Part shown: in pieces, positions 56,679-63,999 of the stretch
Layout: each line of letters starts with the position of its first letter
Position numbering within the stretch: the first letter of the stretch is position 1
Source: a virus
Strand: one strand, 5' to 3'
Virus record (IMG/VR): IMGVR_UViG_3300033141_003443
Location: 1 to 64,000 of that record
Length of the DNA stretch: 64,000 nucleotides
Notes under the pieces: model-generated
What the model was told of the DNA's origin: nothing
The model's database searches: none
What the model saw: the letters and a program-made list of their open reading frames with translations, nothing else
Made by a program: the position numbers and the translations under genes

Positions 56679-57551
56679 TCAAAAATTTCCCGGGGCCACC
56701 TGTAAACAGGTTAAGCCAAGCTCTCGCCACATCTGAACGACTTGATCGCGGTCATCTAAAATGAAATCAATATTATATTTACCCCGGATATTTTCATCAA
56801 ATAATTCTCTTTTAATAATAGAATCTTTACGTACGTCTCCTGTCTTTCTCATGAATATTTTTAATTCTTTATCCATGACCTGAACGTTCTTTTTAATCCA
56901 CTGTATTGACTGCCTCTTACAACTATCATCTCTACCTGACATAAAGATTACATCACCCTGTCCGTAAGAGAGGTAATCTTCAACGATTTGGATAACCGGA
57001 TCATTTGGTAAATCGGTATCGCATTTATCATACTCATAAGGAGTCCGCCCATTATGTAAACAAATAGTTCCGTCCAAATCACAAATAATCGTAGCAGGTA
57101 ATCCTTCAATGTATTCTATTTTTGTTATTTCAGGTTTGAGATACAGATCATAAAATTTTCGGATCACCTTTTCACCCACCGAGTTAGCCCGTTTTAAGTC
57201 ACGTTCAATACATTTTTCTAAAGATAGATCAAAGATCTTAGTTTCAAACTGCAATATGCGTTCAGTCCCATAATACTCATGGATAAACCGAATCTTACGA
57301 TCAAAATTTATTGGATTCAAATGTGTAGCATCAACTATTATATTATACCCACTATCTAAGGCGTCCGTGATACAAGATTTTTCCATCCGGGAAATTAAGT
57401 CCTCCTGTTTAGGTAGCCAATACTTACCCCGCATACGCCTTAAATCATCACGGCTAACCCGAATCCAGTCTATATTCTTCTCACAGTATGCTCGGGCCCA
57501 TGTTGACTTACCACTAGCGGGAAGCCCTTGGGTAAAGATTACTTTAGACAT
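56679..57551 (-). CDS. pseT-like: Polynucleotide kinase-phosphatase (T4 Pnkp-like)
   Basis: 290 residues. N-terminal kinase: P-loop GLPASGKST (9-17), RVSRDDLRRM, IVDATHLNP. C-terminal HAD phosphatase: ATIICDLDGTI (around 155), VIFMSGRDDSCK, FMRKTGDVRKDSIIK, ILDDRDQVVQMW. As in T4, it adds 5' phosphate and removes 3'/2',3' phosphate, preparing broken RNA ends for ligation by the ligases at 59560 and 61652. Confidence 0.88.
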   Translation of the reverse strand: MSKVIFTQGLPASGKSTWARAYCEKNIDWIRVSRDDLRRMRGKYWLPKQEDLISRMEKSCITDALDSGYNIIVDATHLNPINFDRKIRFIHEYYGTERILQFETKIFDLSLEKCIERDLKRANSVGEKVIRKFYDLYLKPEITKIEYIEGLPATIICDLDGTICLHNGRTPYEYDKCDTDLPNDPVIQIVEDYLSYGQGDVIFMSGRDDSCKRQSIQWIKKNVQVMDKELKIFMRKTGDVRKDSIIKRELFDENIRGKYNIDFILDDRDQVVQMWRELGLTCLQVAPGNF

Positions 57552-57563
57552 GAAGTCTCCCCA

Positions 57564-57836
57564 TTATTTTTCTATTTTAGTAAAAGTACCTCTTAGCACC
57601 ACACCATTATTAAACATAATATAACCTTGACCCGCCTGACCATGACCACAACAGGCAAACTTTACTCCGGGTAGAGTACCTAAACAAGCGTCATGACCTT
57701 CTTTGGTTGGAAATTTTTGACACTTAGGACAGAGCCTTTTTTCTGAGCAATCAATAGGTTCATGATTATCAGAATACCGCCAGACTCTCTGGCCCTTATC
57801 AAAATAAATAGGATTTCCGTGAAGTAATGCTGTCAT
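57564..57836 (-). CDS. Conserved hypothetical zinc-containing protein
   Basis: 90 residues. KRLCPKCQKFPTKEGHDACLG and VKFACCGHGQAGQGYIMFNN: six cysteines and several histidines suggest a zinc site. The phrase CPKCQ...HDACLG...ACCGHG recurs in phage proteins of unknown function. Stop-to-start tight with neighbours in the RNA-repair island. Confidence 0.6.
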   Translation of the reverse strand: MTALLHGNPIYFDKGQRVWRYSDNHEPIDCSEKRLCPKCQKFPTKEGHDACLGTLPGVKFACCGHGQAGQGYIMFNNGVVLRGTFTKIEK

Positions 57837-58543
57837 TAGAAATAGTCTTTCCGTATTTTTAATAAAAAGTCATTCACTTTTTCAGGATCGGCTTTATGGT
57901 CACATAATGATAAGATTGATTTAGTCTTTGCCATTAAACATTCTGCCAAATTGATTATATGCCCCATATCGAAAGACTCTGTCCCATATTTAATTCTTTC
58001 AAGTTCTTTTTTAAAGGCGGGATCTACAACTTTTAAACTAAATTTTCCATAATGTAATAAATCCCAAAGATTATATAAAGTTCTTAAATAAGCAACAGCA
58101 TACTTACGGGGCCGGTCATCTTTTTTATCTAACATTTTCTTTCTCTGATTTAGGCCATATCCAGTGAAGGCATTAAAAGCATCTTGAGGATTCCAAACAT
58201 ATGGAAATAATCCCCGGAGTTCATCACTTAATTTTCGAAGACTTAAATCTTCTAAAGGATTATCAGGTGGAGTATGTATAGGAATCTTTGGTGCCATAAA
58301 AACTTCGAGAATAGTTGGATTACATCTTAAAGCTAAATGAAGAAAATGACCTATTTCATAAGTAGTTTGATCTTCTTTGCCTTCTAACCAATGAGATCCT
58401 TTATATTTATAACCAAGAGAAAGTACGTCCTTTGTAGACTCAACATACACCCCGCGATAATCATGATCAGAGTCTTTAGTATGTAGTCCATGGGCCCTGC
58501 TGCCAACCAGACATTTAAGTATTAATGATTTATCTTCTTTCAT
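57836..58543 (-). CDS. RlaP-type nucleotidyltransferase (polymerase-beta superfamily)
   Basis: 235 residues. VGSRAHGLHTKDSDHDYRGV (residues about 13-32) has the GS and D-x-D of the polymerase-beta nucleotidyltransferases in the form used by RlaP-like proteins, named for their association with RNA ligases. Downstream HFLHLALRCNPTILEVFMA also fits. It probably handles RNA ends together with the ligases nearby. Overlaps the P-loop gene by 14 nt. Confidence 0.8.
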   Translation of the reverse strand: MKEDKSLILKCLVGSRAHGLHTKDSDHDYRGVYVESTKDVLSLGYKYKGSHWLEGKEDQTTYEIGHFLHLALRCNPTILEVFMAPKIPIHTPPDNPLEDLSLRKLSDELRGLFPYVWNPQDAFNAFTGYGLNQRKKMLDKKDDRPRKYAVAYLRTLYNLWDLLHYGKFSLKVVDPAFKKELERIKYGTESFDMGHIINLAECLMAKTKSILSLCDHKADPEKVNDFLLKIRKDYF

Positions 58544-58889
58544 ATTCTAATAGCTCCATTTCAAAATGTTCAACATCTAAACGTTCTGTTAATACTGGCT
58601 GAATTTTCCCTCTGTAAATTATTTCATAACAAGCGGGTTCCCTTCTTACACACTCTCTCCACTCATCCATACAAACAATATCAAATTCTTTACCAAATAA
58701 ATTTCTATAAAGACTACAGGGAATGAATTTCACTCGGCTAAATGCCGGTTTACGTCCATAAGAATATTCTAAATCACGAGCATGACTACGTGAAGGACAA
58801 AGAACAATCGCATTTAACCACATAACTGTTTCTAACAGGCGCTCTGTTTTGCCCGAACTGGCTGGGCCTAATAAAAGTTTTGGTTTCAT
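58530..58889 (-). CDS. Small P-loop NTPase-like protein
   Basis: 119 residues. LLLGPASSGKTERLLETV is a Walker A motif, VLCPSRSHARDL and FDIVCMDEW (Walker B-like) follow. Too short for a full helicase; may be a helper ATPase or domain of a larger split enzyme. Sits between Pth2 and the RlaP-like gene. Confidence 0.6.
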   Translation of the reverse strand: MKPKLLLGPASSGKTERLLETVMWLNAIVLCPSRSHARDLEYSYGRKPAFSRVKFIPCSLYRNLFGKEFDIVCMDEWRECVRREPACYEIIYRGKIQPVLTERLDVEHFEMELLEYERR

Positions 58890-58901
58890 TATTACTCTCC
58901 T

Positions 58902-59285
58902 TTAAAGTAATTTTAAATGACCAGTGATTACATCAATTATTTTACTATCTGCTGGGCCTATTGCCACGGCTGTTTCTGTTGGTATACCATTAAATTCTGT
59001 TTTACCATTATCAGTTATTAAAGCTGTAGGAAGTTCTGAGTCAAGAGCTTTTTGATAGACCCCCAATAAAGCCTCTTTTGAATCCACACTCACACAAATT
59101 TTTGTAAAGATACCCTGAATCCATTCTAATTCTTTGGAATCAATGTGTATTTTTATAAAGTTATCGTATGGCATAGGGTCATAGATACGATTAAAAAATA
59201 CAGCCATAGAGGCATGTGCTCCTTGAGCAATCATTTTACCTTTACGCATATTCAAATCTTTTCTAATAACAATAACTTGTTTCAT
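58902..59285 (-). CDS. pth2: Peptidyl-tRNA hydrolase 2 (Pth2)
   Basis: 127 residues. VIVIRKDLNMRKGKMIAQGAHASM at the N-terminus, TALITDNGKTEFNG and TETAVAIGPADSKIIDVITGHLKLL near the end are strict Pth2 signatures, with the catalytic His. It frees tRNAs from stalled peptides. Together with RNA ligases it points to defence against tRNA loss. Overlaps the gene downstream by one base. Confidence 0.9.
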   Translation of the reverse strand: MKQVIVIRKDLNMRKGKMIAQGAHASMAVFFNRIYDPMPYDNFIKIHIDSKELEWIQGIFTKICVSVDSKEALLGVYQKALDSELPTALITDNGKTEFNGIPTETAVAIGPADSKIIDVITGHLKLL

Positions 59286-59563
59286 TAAATTTTTCCCGTA
59301 ATACTAAATCTAATAAAAATTGGCAAAAGTTTAGTTACTTGTTTTCGAGTTAAGTGCATACGAGTATTACATAAAGTATTTTGGGGTAACTGTAACGGTA
59401 TCCACCCTTTCGGCGGTCTTAAAACTCTCGGGTTTGTCTCATCACAGCCTAACCAAATACAGCTCTGGGTCGCTAAAGAAGACTCTTGAATAGAGCAGGC
59501 TACACCATAATGATCTTTAAATCGCCTAACATTAAAACCTCTGGATGTTTTTTCTAATTTCAT
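59285..59563 (-). CDS. Conserved hypothetical protein
   Basis: 92 residues. SRGFNVRRFKDHYGVACSIQE, CIWLGCDETNPRVL and LCNTRMHLTRKQVTKLLPIF match a short family common in phages and bacteria, without known function. Overlaps the RNA-ligase gene by 4 nt. Confidence 0.7.
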   Translation of the reverse strand: MKLEKTSRGFNVRRFKDHYGVACSIQESSLATQSCIWLGCDETNPRVLRPPKGWIPLQLPQNTLCNTRMHLTRKQVTKLLPIFIRFSITGKI

Positions 59564-60237
59564 TCAGTTTGTCCCTTTGGTTTTTCGTCATCCTCGATTG
59601 TTTTTTTAAACAGTCTCCCGGAAGCCATATGATAAATAATTATTCCTTCAGGATTCATAAACCCCGGAGCGACTAAGCTTCCCGCATCTCTTAACTCTTC
59701 TAAAACACAGTGAATTTTTAGCGTATCAAACAGTCCCCTCCATAAAACAGGGGCGGCCCCACAACAAGCTGGACGTATTTCGGGATTTTCCCAGCGTTTA
59801 ACATTAAATAAGGCAAATCGCTTTTCTTGAAGCCCATAATTCCGTTGAATACCTTTGCCATACCACTCACCAAAATGTCGGCCTTTACCTAAATCAATGA
59901 GTTCTTTGGCATTTTCTCTAACCCAACTTGCAAAACCATAATTATCAGACTCAAGATTTAACCAACGCTTACGAGAACCCGCGAAAACATATAAATGATA
60001 ATCCGGCGTAATCTCTTCCGCATAAAGACAATAATTAATAATGAAGTCAGTTACCTCAGTATCCTTTTCTACCCTGTCTGGTAAAAATATTGCTTCAGGA
60101 TCATTATTGTCAATGTATTCTGCAAAGTCAGTATTATCAAAAATAACGACTTGCCCATTAGTACCATCAATTTTTTCTGTGACCACAATGTCCCGGCTTA
60201 ACCGAGGTATCTTTGAGAATTTTTGAAAATTTAACAT
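59560..60237 (-). CDS. RNA ligase (Rnl2/DraRnl-like)
   Basis: 225 residues from ATG 60237 (AGGAG upstream; the earlier in-frame ATG has no ribosome site). Motif I TEKIDGTNG (K22), then FAGSRKRWL, GRHFGEWYGKGIQRNYG, and C-terminal PEGIIIYHM...FKKTIEDDEKPKG. This nucleotidyltransferase layout belongs to the RNA-ligase family. Forms the ligase half of the island with the Pnkp-like enzyme. Confidence 0.8.
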   Translation of the reverse strand: MLNFQKFSKIPRLSRDIVVTEKIDGTNGQVVIFDNTDFAEYIDNNDPEAIFLPDRVEKDTEVTDFIINYCLYAEEITPDYHLYVFAGSRKRWLNLESDNYGFASWVRENAKELIDLGKGRHFGEWYGKGIQRNYGLQEKRFALFNVKRWENPEIRPACCGAAPVLWRGLFDTLKIHCVLEELRDAGSLVAPGFMNPEGIIIYHMASGRLFKKTIEDDEKPKGQTE

Positions 60238-60258
60238 AGCCCCGATCTCCTTACACAA

Positions 60259-60684
60259 TTAGAATTGGTTAAACAATCTTTTCCACCAAGAAAGTCTTCG
60301 GATCTTAACTTTCGTGTTGTAATTAGCGGCTGTCCGGGTCGTGTTAATTAAATAATTATTTCTGGCTATCCAATATTTATTCTTTTCTTCTACAGCTTGT
60401 TGAACTATACGTTTGACCGCAGCCTTAGACATATTTATTAAATCAATAAACATATTCCTATCATCAACAGGTACTAGAAAAAACTCTGACCGTCCGTCTG
60501 GCCGGACAACTTCTTCTACCAGATACCGAATATATTCATACTCTACAAACTCTTCTAGGATAGCACCGTCTTCAGGTAAACGAGTAAACGCCCTTTCGTC
60601 TTTTAGTTTAAGTAATCTCAAATCCTCTTTAGGTTTCTCAAGAAACCACGGTGTCTTTTGAATATCAATCTTAATTATTTTCAT
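60259..60684 (-). CDS. Hypothetical protein
   Basis: 141 residues. Beta N-terminus (DGAILEEFVEYEYIRYLVE) and a helical basic C-terminus (YWIARNNYLINTTRTAANY, IRRLSWWKRLF). No family recognised. Overlaps the ParB-like gene by one base. Confidence 0.5.
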   Translation of the reverse strand: MKIIKIDIQKTPWFLEKPKEDLRLLKLKDERAFTRLPEDGAILEEFVEYEYIRYLVEEVVRPDGRSEFFLVPVDDRNMFIDLINMSKAAVKRIVQQAVEEKNKYWIARNNYLINTTRTAANYNTKVKIRRLSWWKRLFNQF

Positions 60685-61022
60685 TATACTGTCCTGTTTG
60701 TTTTGATTAACTGTATCACTACTCTTTCCTCACCGTTAGCATAATCTATTGAAATAAAATCCTTCAATAATGGTTGTGTACTAAACTTAGCCAATATCTT
60801 TTCCCGGCCAAGAAGTTTATGTGTAGCCCAACGATGCCAACCGTCTCTAATTACATAGCGACCAGTTCGAAGTTTTGCTACCTTAATTGGTGGAAAACTA
60901 CCCTTAGCTAAACCATAAGTATATGTGCCCGCTATAATATTAGCAAACTCTAAAGTTTTTTCATCTAATGGAATTCTATCCATATCAATAAGATTAAGTG
61001 AAATTTCTTTTTCAACTCTCAA
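60684..61022 (-). CDS. ParB/Srx-like domain protein
   Basis: 112 residues. PPIKVAKLRTGRYVIRDGWHRW with the DG-x-HR motif and THKLLGREKILAKF form the ParB/sulfiredoxin-like core, which in relatives binds CTP or ATP or acts as nuclease. Not long enough for partition. A decayed second copy lies at 61531-61651. Probably a phage NTPase or nuclease-like factor. Confidence 0.7.
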   Translation of the reverse strand: MRVEKEISLNLIDMDRIPLDEKTLEFANIIAGTYTYGLAKGSFPPIKVAKLRTGRYVIRDGWHRWATHKLLGREKILAKFSTQPLLKDFISIDYANGEERVVIQLIKTNRTV

Positions 61023-61026
61023 AACA

Positions 61027-61299
61027 TTAACCTCTGACTTTTAATTCATTGTTAAGAGCTTCGATGGTCTGATTTGCCTCCTTAAGCTTTCTTGAAATAT
61101 CAGACAGAAGCACAGATAAATTATCTTGCCGGTGTTCCATAATCCCTAACTTATCCTCATACCAAGCAATTAATTCCCCTGTATTTGGTATTGTTTTTAA
61201 ACGCTGTGGACATGTAAATTTTTTACTTATAATATTCTCCGAGTTAATGTTTGCTGGAATAAAAATTAATCTCCCTGTTTTTGTATCTTTAAATACCAT
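61027..61299 (-). CDS. Hypothetical protein with C-terminal coiled coil
   Basis: 90 residues from ATG 61299, overlapping the upstream stop region. N-terminal FKDTKTGRLIFIPANIN, a CPQRLKTIP segment and a coiled coil (MEHRQDNLSVLLSDISRKLK). No family. Confidence 0.5.
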   Translation of the reverse strand: MVFKDTKTGRLIFIPANINSENIISKKFTCPQRLKTIPNTGELIAWYEDKLGIMEHRQDNLSVLLSDISRKLKEANQTIEALNNELKVRG

Positions 61300-61301
61300 A
61301 A

Positions 61302-61547
61302 TTAATAACTTAATCCATTTTTTACCGGACACCAAGAAGGTATACCCTTACTTAAACGGACATTCCGTTTCCACGTTTCATACCATACACTTTTATACGG
61401 GATAACTCTATCAAAACAATTGAAACCTTTTTGCTTGACGGTCATTGGATGATTACAGCAGGGTTTCGCTCCACCCGGAGTAAAAGAACCCGTATGGTCG
61501 TTATGTTTACAATCACCACAATGTTTTATGTCAATAGTAATTTTCAT
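61302..61547 (-). CDS. Cysteine-rich protein
   Basis: 81 residues. CGDCKHND, PCCNHPMT, FNCFDR and SWCPVKNG: seven cysteines and histidines that can bind zinc. Start overlaps the end of the ParB-like remnant. Role unknown. Likely downstream of the 61845 promoter. Confidence 0.55.
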   Translation of the reverse strand: MKITIDIKHCGDCKHNDHTGSFTPGGAKPCCNHPMTVKQKGFNCFDRVIPYKSVWYETWKRNVRLSKGIPSWCPVKNGLSY

Positions 61548-61651
61548 CTAATTTCTCGATTCTTGCAAGATCCCTTTGAACGCACTCTTTTAAAGCTTCT
61601 ATATTAAACTTTGCCAAGATCTTCTTCGGCCCAGCAGTTTATGGGGGCCAA
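61531..61651 (-). pseudogene. ParB-like remnant
   Basis: Between the RNA ligase stop and the Cys-rich gene. DNA reads CATAAACTGCTGGGCCG then, after a frameshift, codes KKILAKFNIEALKECVQRDL ARIEKLDENYY to TGA 61531. HKLLGR..KILAKF is identical to the C-terminal core of the ParB/Srx-like protein at 60684, and the preceding GTTGGC recalls its DGWHR codons with a deletion. A decayed second copy. Confidence 0.55.
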
Positions 61652-62791
61652 CTATGACGACAAGAGCTTATTTTTTCTACTTTGGTTCTTAATTTGTTGG
61701 AATTCATAGGAAATATTTTTAAAGGGCTTCTCATATTCGGGCCGGATCATCTTCCAAATAATATCTTTATATGGTTTTCCTCTCCACATAGCAAACAATA
61801 CAGAATGATAACGATGTTTCTGAATTTTTTTCGCGGTTTCACTAAGTATACCATATTCTTTAGCCTCTGTCAAGGTGGGTAAATGATAAAGTAGAGTTTT
61901 GCAGAGCCCCATAATAAGATCATATTCTTTTTTTAATTTATCTGTCTGATCCTTCAACCAAGCATAGAATTCATTCGGTACTCTATCAATAATTTGATCT
62001 ATTGGTTGATTATTTCGAAGTAATGTCCAAATCGTTTTTGTACTTACTCCGGTAAGAATTTTGTGGAGTCTGACATATTCTGCAAATTTAACCTTAACCC
62101 TAAAATTTTCCTTTGTTTTTAAAACAAAACCCTCTTTGTTATCCGCTTCGGGTAATTTTAGTTTAGAAAAAAATCCATAATGCACGACAAGGGGAATATT
62201 ATAGGAATCAGCAAACTTTTTCATTCTAGCATACGACCACTCATTACCCGTTTCTTTATGAATTACCGCTAATAAAATTAAATCTCTACGATCCCCATAA
62301 TTTACGACTATTCGATTCTTCGGGTAAATGATTTCCCATAAAAAAGTATATTCAGATGACCAAAGAGCTAAGACAGACTGTTTAAAACTATCAAACTTTT
62401 CTGTGAGTATTTTTTCCGCTTCTTTAGCTTGTTCACTTTCAAAACTTCCTCGGGTAGCAATACACAATTTTCCATTAACATCTTCATACATAATACCTAA
62501 AGACCCATCAATTTTATCAAAAACCGCCCAAGACTCATTCTGTCTTACAGGTAATGGGCCAAGAAAAGAATTCTCCGCGTATTCTCCATAATTAAAGAAT
62601 TTCTTAAAAGGACGGGCAACAATATGCCCTTTACCATCTAAAATTAATCCCCGGCAATTACGGGTGGCCTCGTTCCAAAATCTCGCATATTGAGTCTTTG
62701 CAGTATAATTGTAAATAAAATAATCCTGCAAAGGGTGCTTTCTTTTAGTAATATAACCCTGTTCAATAAGTTTTTGATCAATTTTTATCAT
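61652..62791 (-). CDS. rnlA-like: RNA ligase 1 (T4 Rnl1-like)
   Basis: 379 residues. Motif I FDKIDGSLGIMY (K93-x-D-G-S) and the T4 Rnl1-style entry NCRGLILDGKGHIVARPFKKFFNYGE before it; motif IV-V region ADNKEGFVLKT and RVKVKFAEYVRLHK. C-terminal helical domain continues to residue 379. Joins 3'-OH and 5'-phosphate RNA ends after Pnkp action, classically to mend cut tRNAs. A promoter lies inside this gene (61845). Confidence 0.88.
   Translation of the reverse strand: MIKIDQKLIEQGYITKRKHPLQDYFIYNYTAKTQYARFWNEATRNCRGLILDGKGHIVARPFKKFFNYGEYAENSFLGPLPVRQNESWAVFDKIDGSLGIMYEDVNGKLCIATRGSFESEQAKEAEKILTEKFDSFKQSVLALWSSEYTFLWEIIYPKNRIVVNYGDRRDLILLAVIHKETGNEWSYARMKKFADSYNIPLVVHYGFFSKLKLPEADNKEGFVLKTKENFRVKVKFAEYVRLHKILTGVSTKTIWTLLRNNQPIDQIIDRVPNEFYAWLKDQTDKLKKEYDLIMGLCKTLLYHLPTLTEAKEYGILSETAKKIQKHRYHSVLFAMWRGKPYKDIIWKMIRPEYEKPFKNISYEFQQIKNQSRKNKLLSS
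61845..61873 (-). promoter_or_regulatory. Sigma70-type promoter inside RNA-ligase coding sequence
   Basis: Minus strand: TTGACA (61868-61873), 17-bp spacer GAGGCTAAAGAATATGG, TATACT (61845-61850). The bases also code the ligase residues T-E-A-K-E-Y-G-I-L-S. It would give extra transcription of the genes from 61547 downwards (Cys-rich, ParB-like, RNA ligase 2, Pth2, Pnkp). Confidence 0.75.
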
Positions 62792-62807
62792 AGAAGTCTC
62801 TTATGTG

Positions 62808-63188
62808 TTAATAAACTCCACTTTCATTATTACCAGCATTTGGAGAGTCAAAGCCGGGCCCGAGATCCTCAAAACTAAGTTCTTGAACATAAACATGAAA
62901 AAGCAACAGACCCAATTCTGATCCCATCTTTAAAGTATTCACGTATCTGTAATCTTCTGGGATTGCCTCAGCAATTGGATCATCTGTTTGAACAATATAG
63001 ACACCGATCTTATCTATTTCTGGTTCAATATTCACCCTTGCAAAATTTTCTTCTTCTGATTCTTCAACCTCAACAATTAAAACAGCTGATCCATCTAACT
63101 TAACAAGAGCATTAACAATATTTGAACCAATTGGTAAATTAATCTCTTGAAAATTTATGGGATTTATTTTGAATTCGCGAATAATCAT
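62808..63188 (-). CDS. Hypothetical protein, DUF7352-like start
   Basis: 126 residues. Beta-rich: FQEINLPIGSNIVNALVKLD, LIVEVEESEEENFARVNIEP, IGVYIVQTDD, the layout of short phage beta-sandwich proteins of the DUF7352 sort. C-terminal half mixed. Overlaps the gene upstream by 4 nt. Confidence 0.5.
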   Translation of the reverse strand: MIIREFKINPINFQEINLPIGSNIVNALVKLDGSAVLIVEVEESEEENFARVNIEPEIDKIGVYIVQTDDPIAEAIPEDYRYVNTLKMGSELGLLLFHVYVQELSFEDLGPGFDSPNAGNNESGVY

Positions 63189-63541
63189 TTAATATATCCC
63201 GCTTTCTTTAAATATAACCACATTTTTGCTAAAGCATTACTTAACTTTTTCTTATCCTCCTCTTCAAAGTCTAAATATGCACATATAAAATTTTCTTTAT
63301 CTTTTCCACAATAACTATTGGGTGGTAATTCTTTCAATATTTCATCAGAAATTGGAGCCGAGCATTGTATATTATTTTCTCGCACTTTATAATTGTTAGC
63401 CCATAATCGAGAAACAATTTCATCAGTATATTCGTCGATTAATGGATTGCCATATTTATACCAAACTTTATCGGTATCTTGTGGAAACCCATTCTCTTTC
63501 AACTCTTTAGCTAATTCTAAATCAACACAAAATTCTTTCAT
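63185..63541 (-). CDS. Conserved hypothetical protein
   Basis: 118 residues. Begins FCVDLELAKELKENGFPQDT, a segment that recurs in small phage proteins, and ends with a helical MWLYLKKAGYIK. No enzyme motif. Overlaps neighbours at both ends (ATGA). Confidence 0.6.
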   Translation of the reverse strand: MKEFCVDLELAKELKENGFPQDTDKVWYKYGNPLIDEYTDEIVSRLWANNYKVRENNIQCSAPISDEILKELPPNSYCGKDKENFICAYLDFEEEDKKKLSNALAKMWLYLKKAGYIK

Positions 63542-63747
63542 CCCACCACCTCTTCTTTAACCTTTGTTCCATCAAAATGGCATAATTTTTCCTGAGCCGC
63601 ATCTATTGAGTTAAAAGAAGCCCGATACCTCATGACCGAATCATCATACCATACATCATACCATCCAGCAAAAAGACTATGGTTTTGAATAACATACTCT
63701 ACTCTTTTATCAACGGTTATTCTTTTAATAATTCTTGCGTTTTTCAT
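63538..63747 (-). CDS. Hypothetical protein
   Basis: 69 residues with AAAGGAG upstream. YVIQNHSLFAGWYDVWYDDS and RASFNSIDAAQEKLCHFDG are recognisable as a phage domain of unknown role. Coupled to the gene downstream by overlapping stop/start. Confidence 0.55.
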   Translation of the reverse strand: MKNARIIKRITVDKRVEYVIQNHSLFAGWYDVWYDDSVMRYRASFNSIDAAQEKLCHFDGTKVKEEVVG

Positions 63748-63775
63748 TAAATTCTCCTTTTAACCCATCCGAGGT

Positions 63776-63838
63776 TTATTTATTCGGCGAAAACCTCTTC
63801 CTAGATTTTTCCTTCCGACACTTTGGATATAATTTCAT
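63776..63838 (-). CDS. Possible 20-aa remnant of HNH/zinc protein
   Basis: ATG 63838 overlaps the preceding stop (ATGA). MKLYPKCRKEKSRKRFSPNK resembles the opening of phage HNH or zinc proteins (C-x-C-x-x-E-K...F), then stops. Either a stub or chance; weak. Confidence 0.25.
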   Translation of the reverse strand: MKLYPKCRKEKSRKRFSPNK

Positions 63839-63999
63839 TTTTGTTCCCATACACCAAGCCACCCATTTTCTTTTACATAAGGTTTATACTTTTCTTTTAA
63901 ACTTTGCATTTCTTTTTCCGCTTGATTATCTATATCAGACCAAATATCATGATAGATTGTGTCATAGCAATTATTTGGGGCATACTCAAACACATCCGC
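63835..63999 (-). CDS. C-terminal part of a phage protein, truncated by window edge
   Basis: Open frame from the window end to TGA 63835, 54 residues visible: FEYAPNNCYDTIYHDIWSDI, helical KEMQSLKEKYKPYVKENGW. Start lies beyond 64000. Too little is visible to name it. Confidence 0.6.
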   Translation of the reverse strand, partial: ADVFEYAPNNCYDTIYHDIWSDIDNQAEKEMQSLKEKYKPYVKENGWLGVWEQK

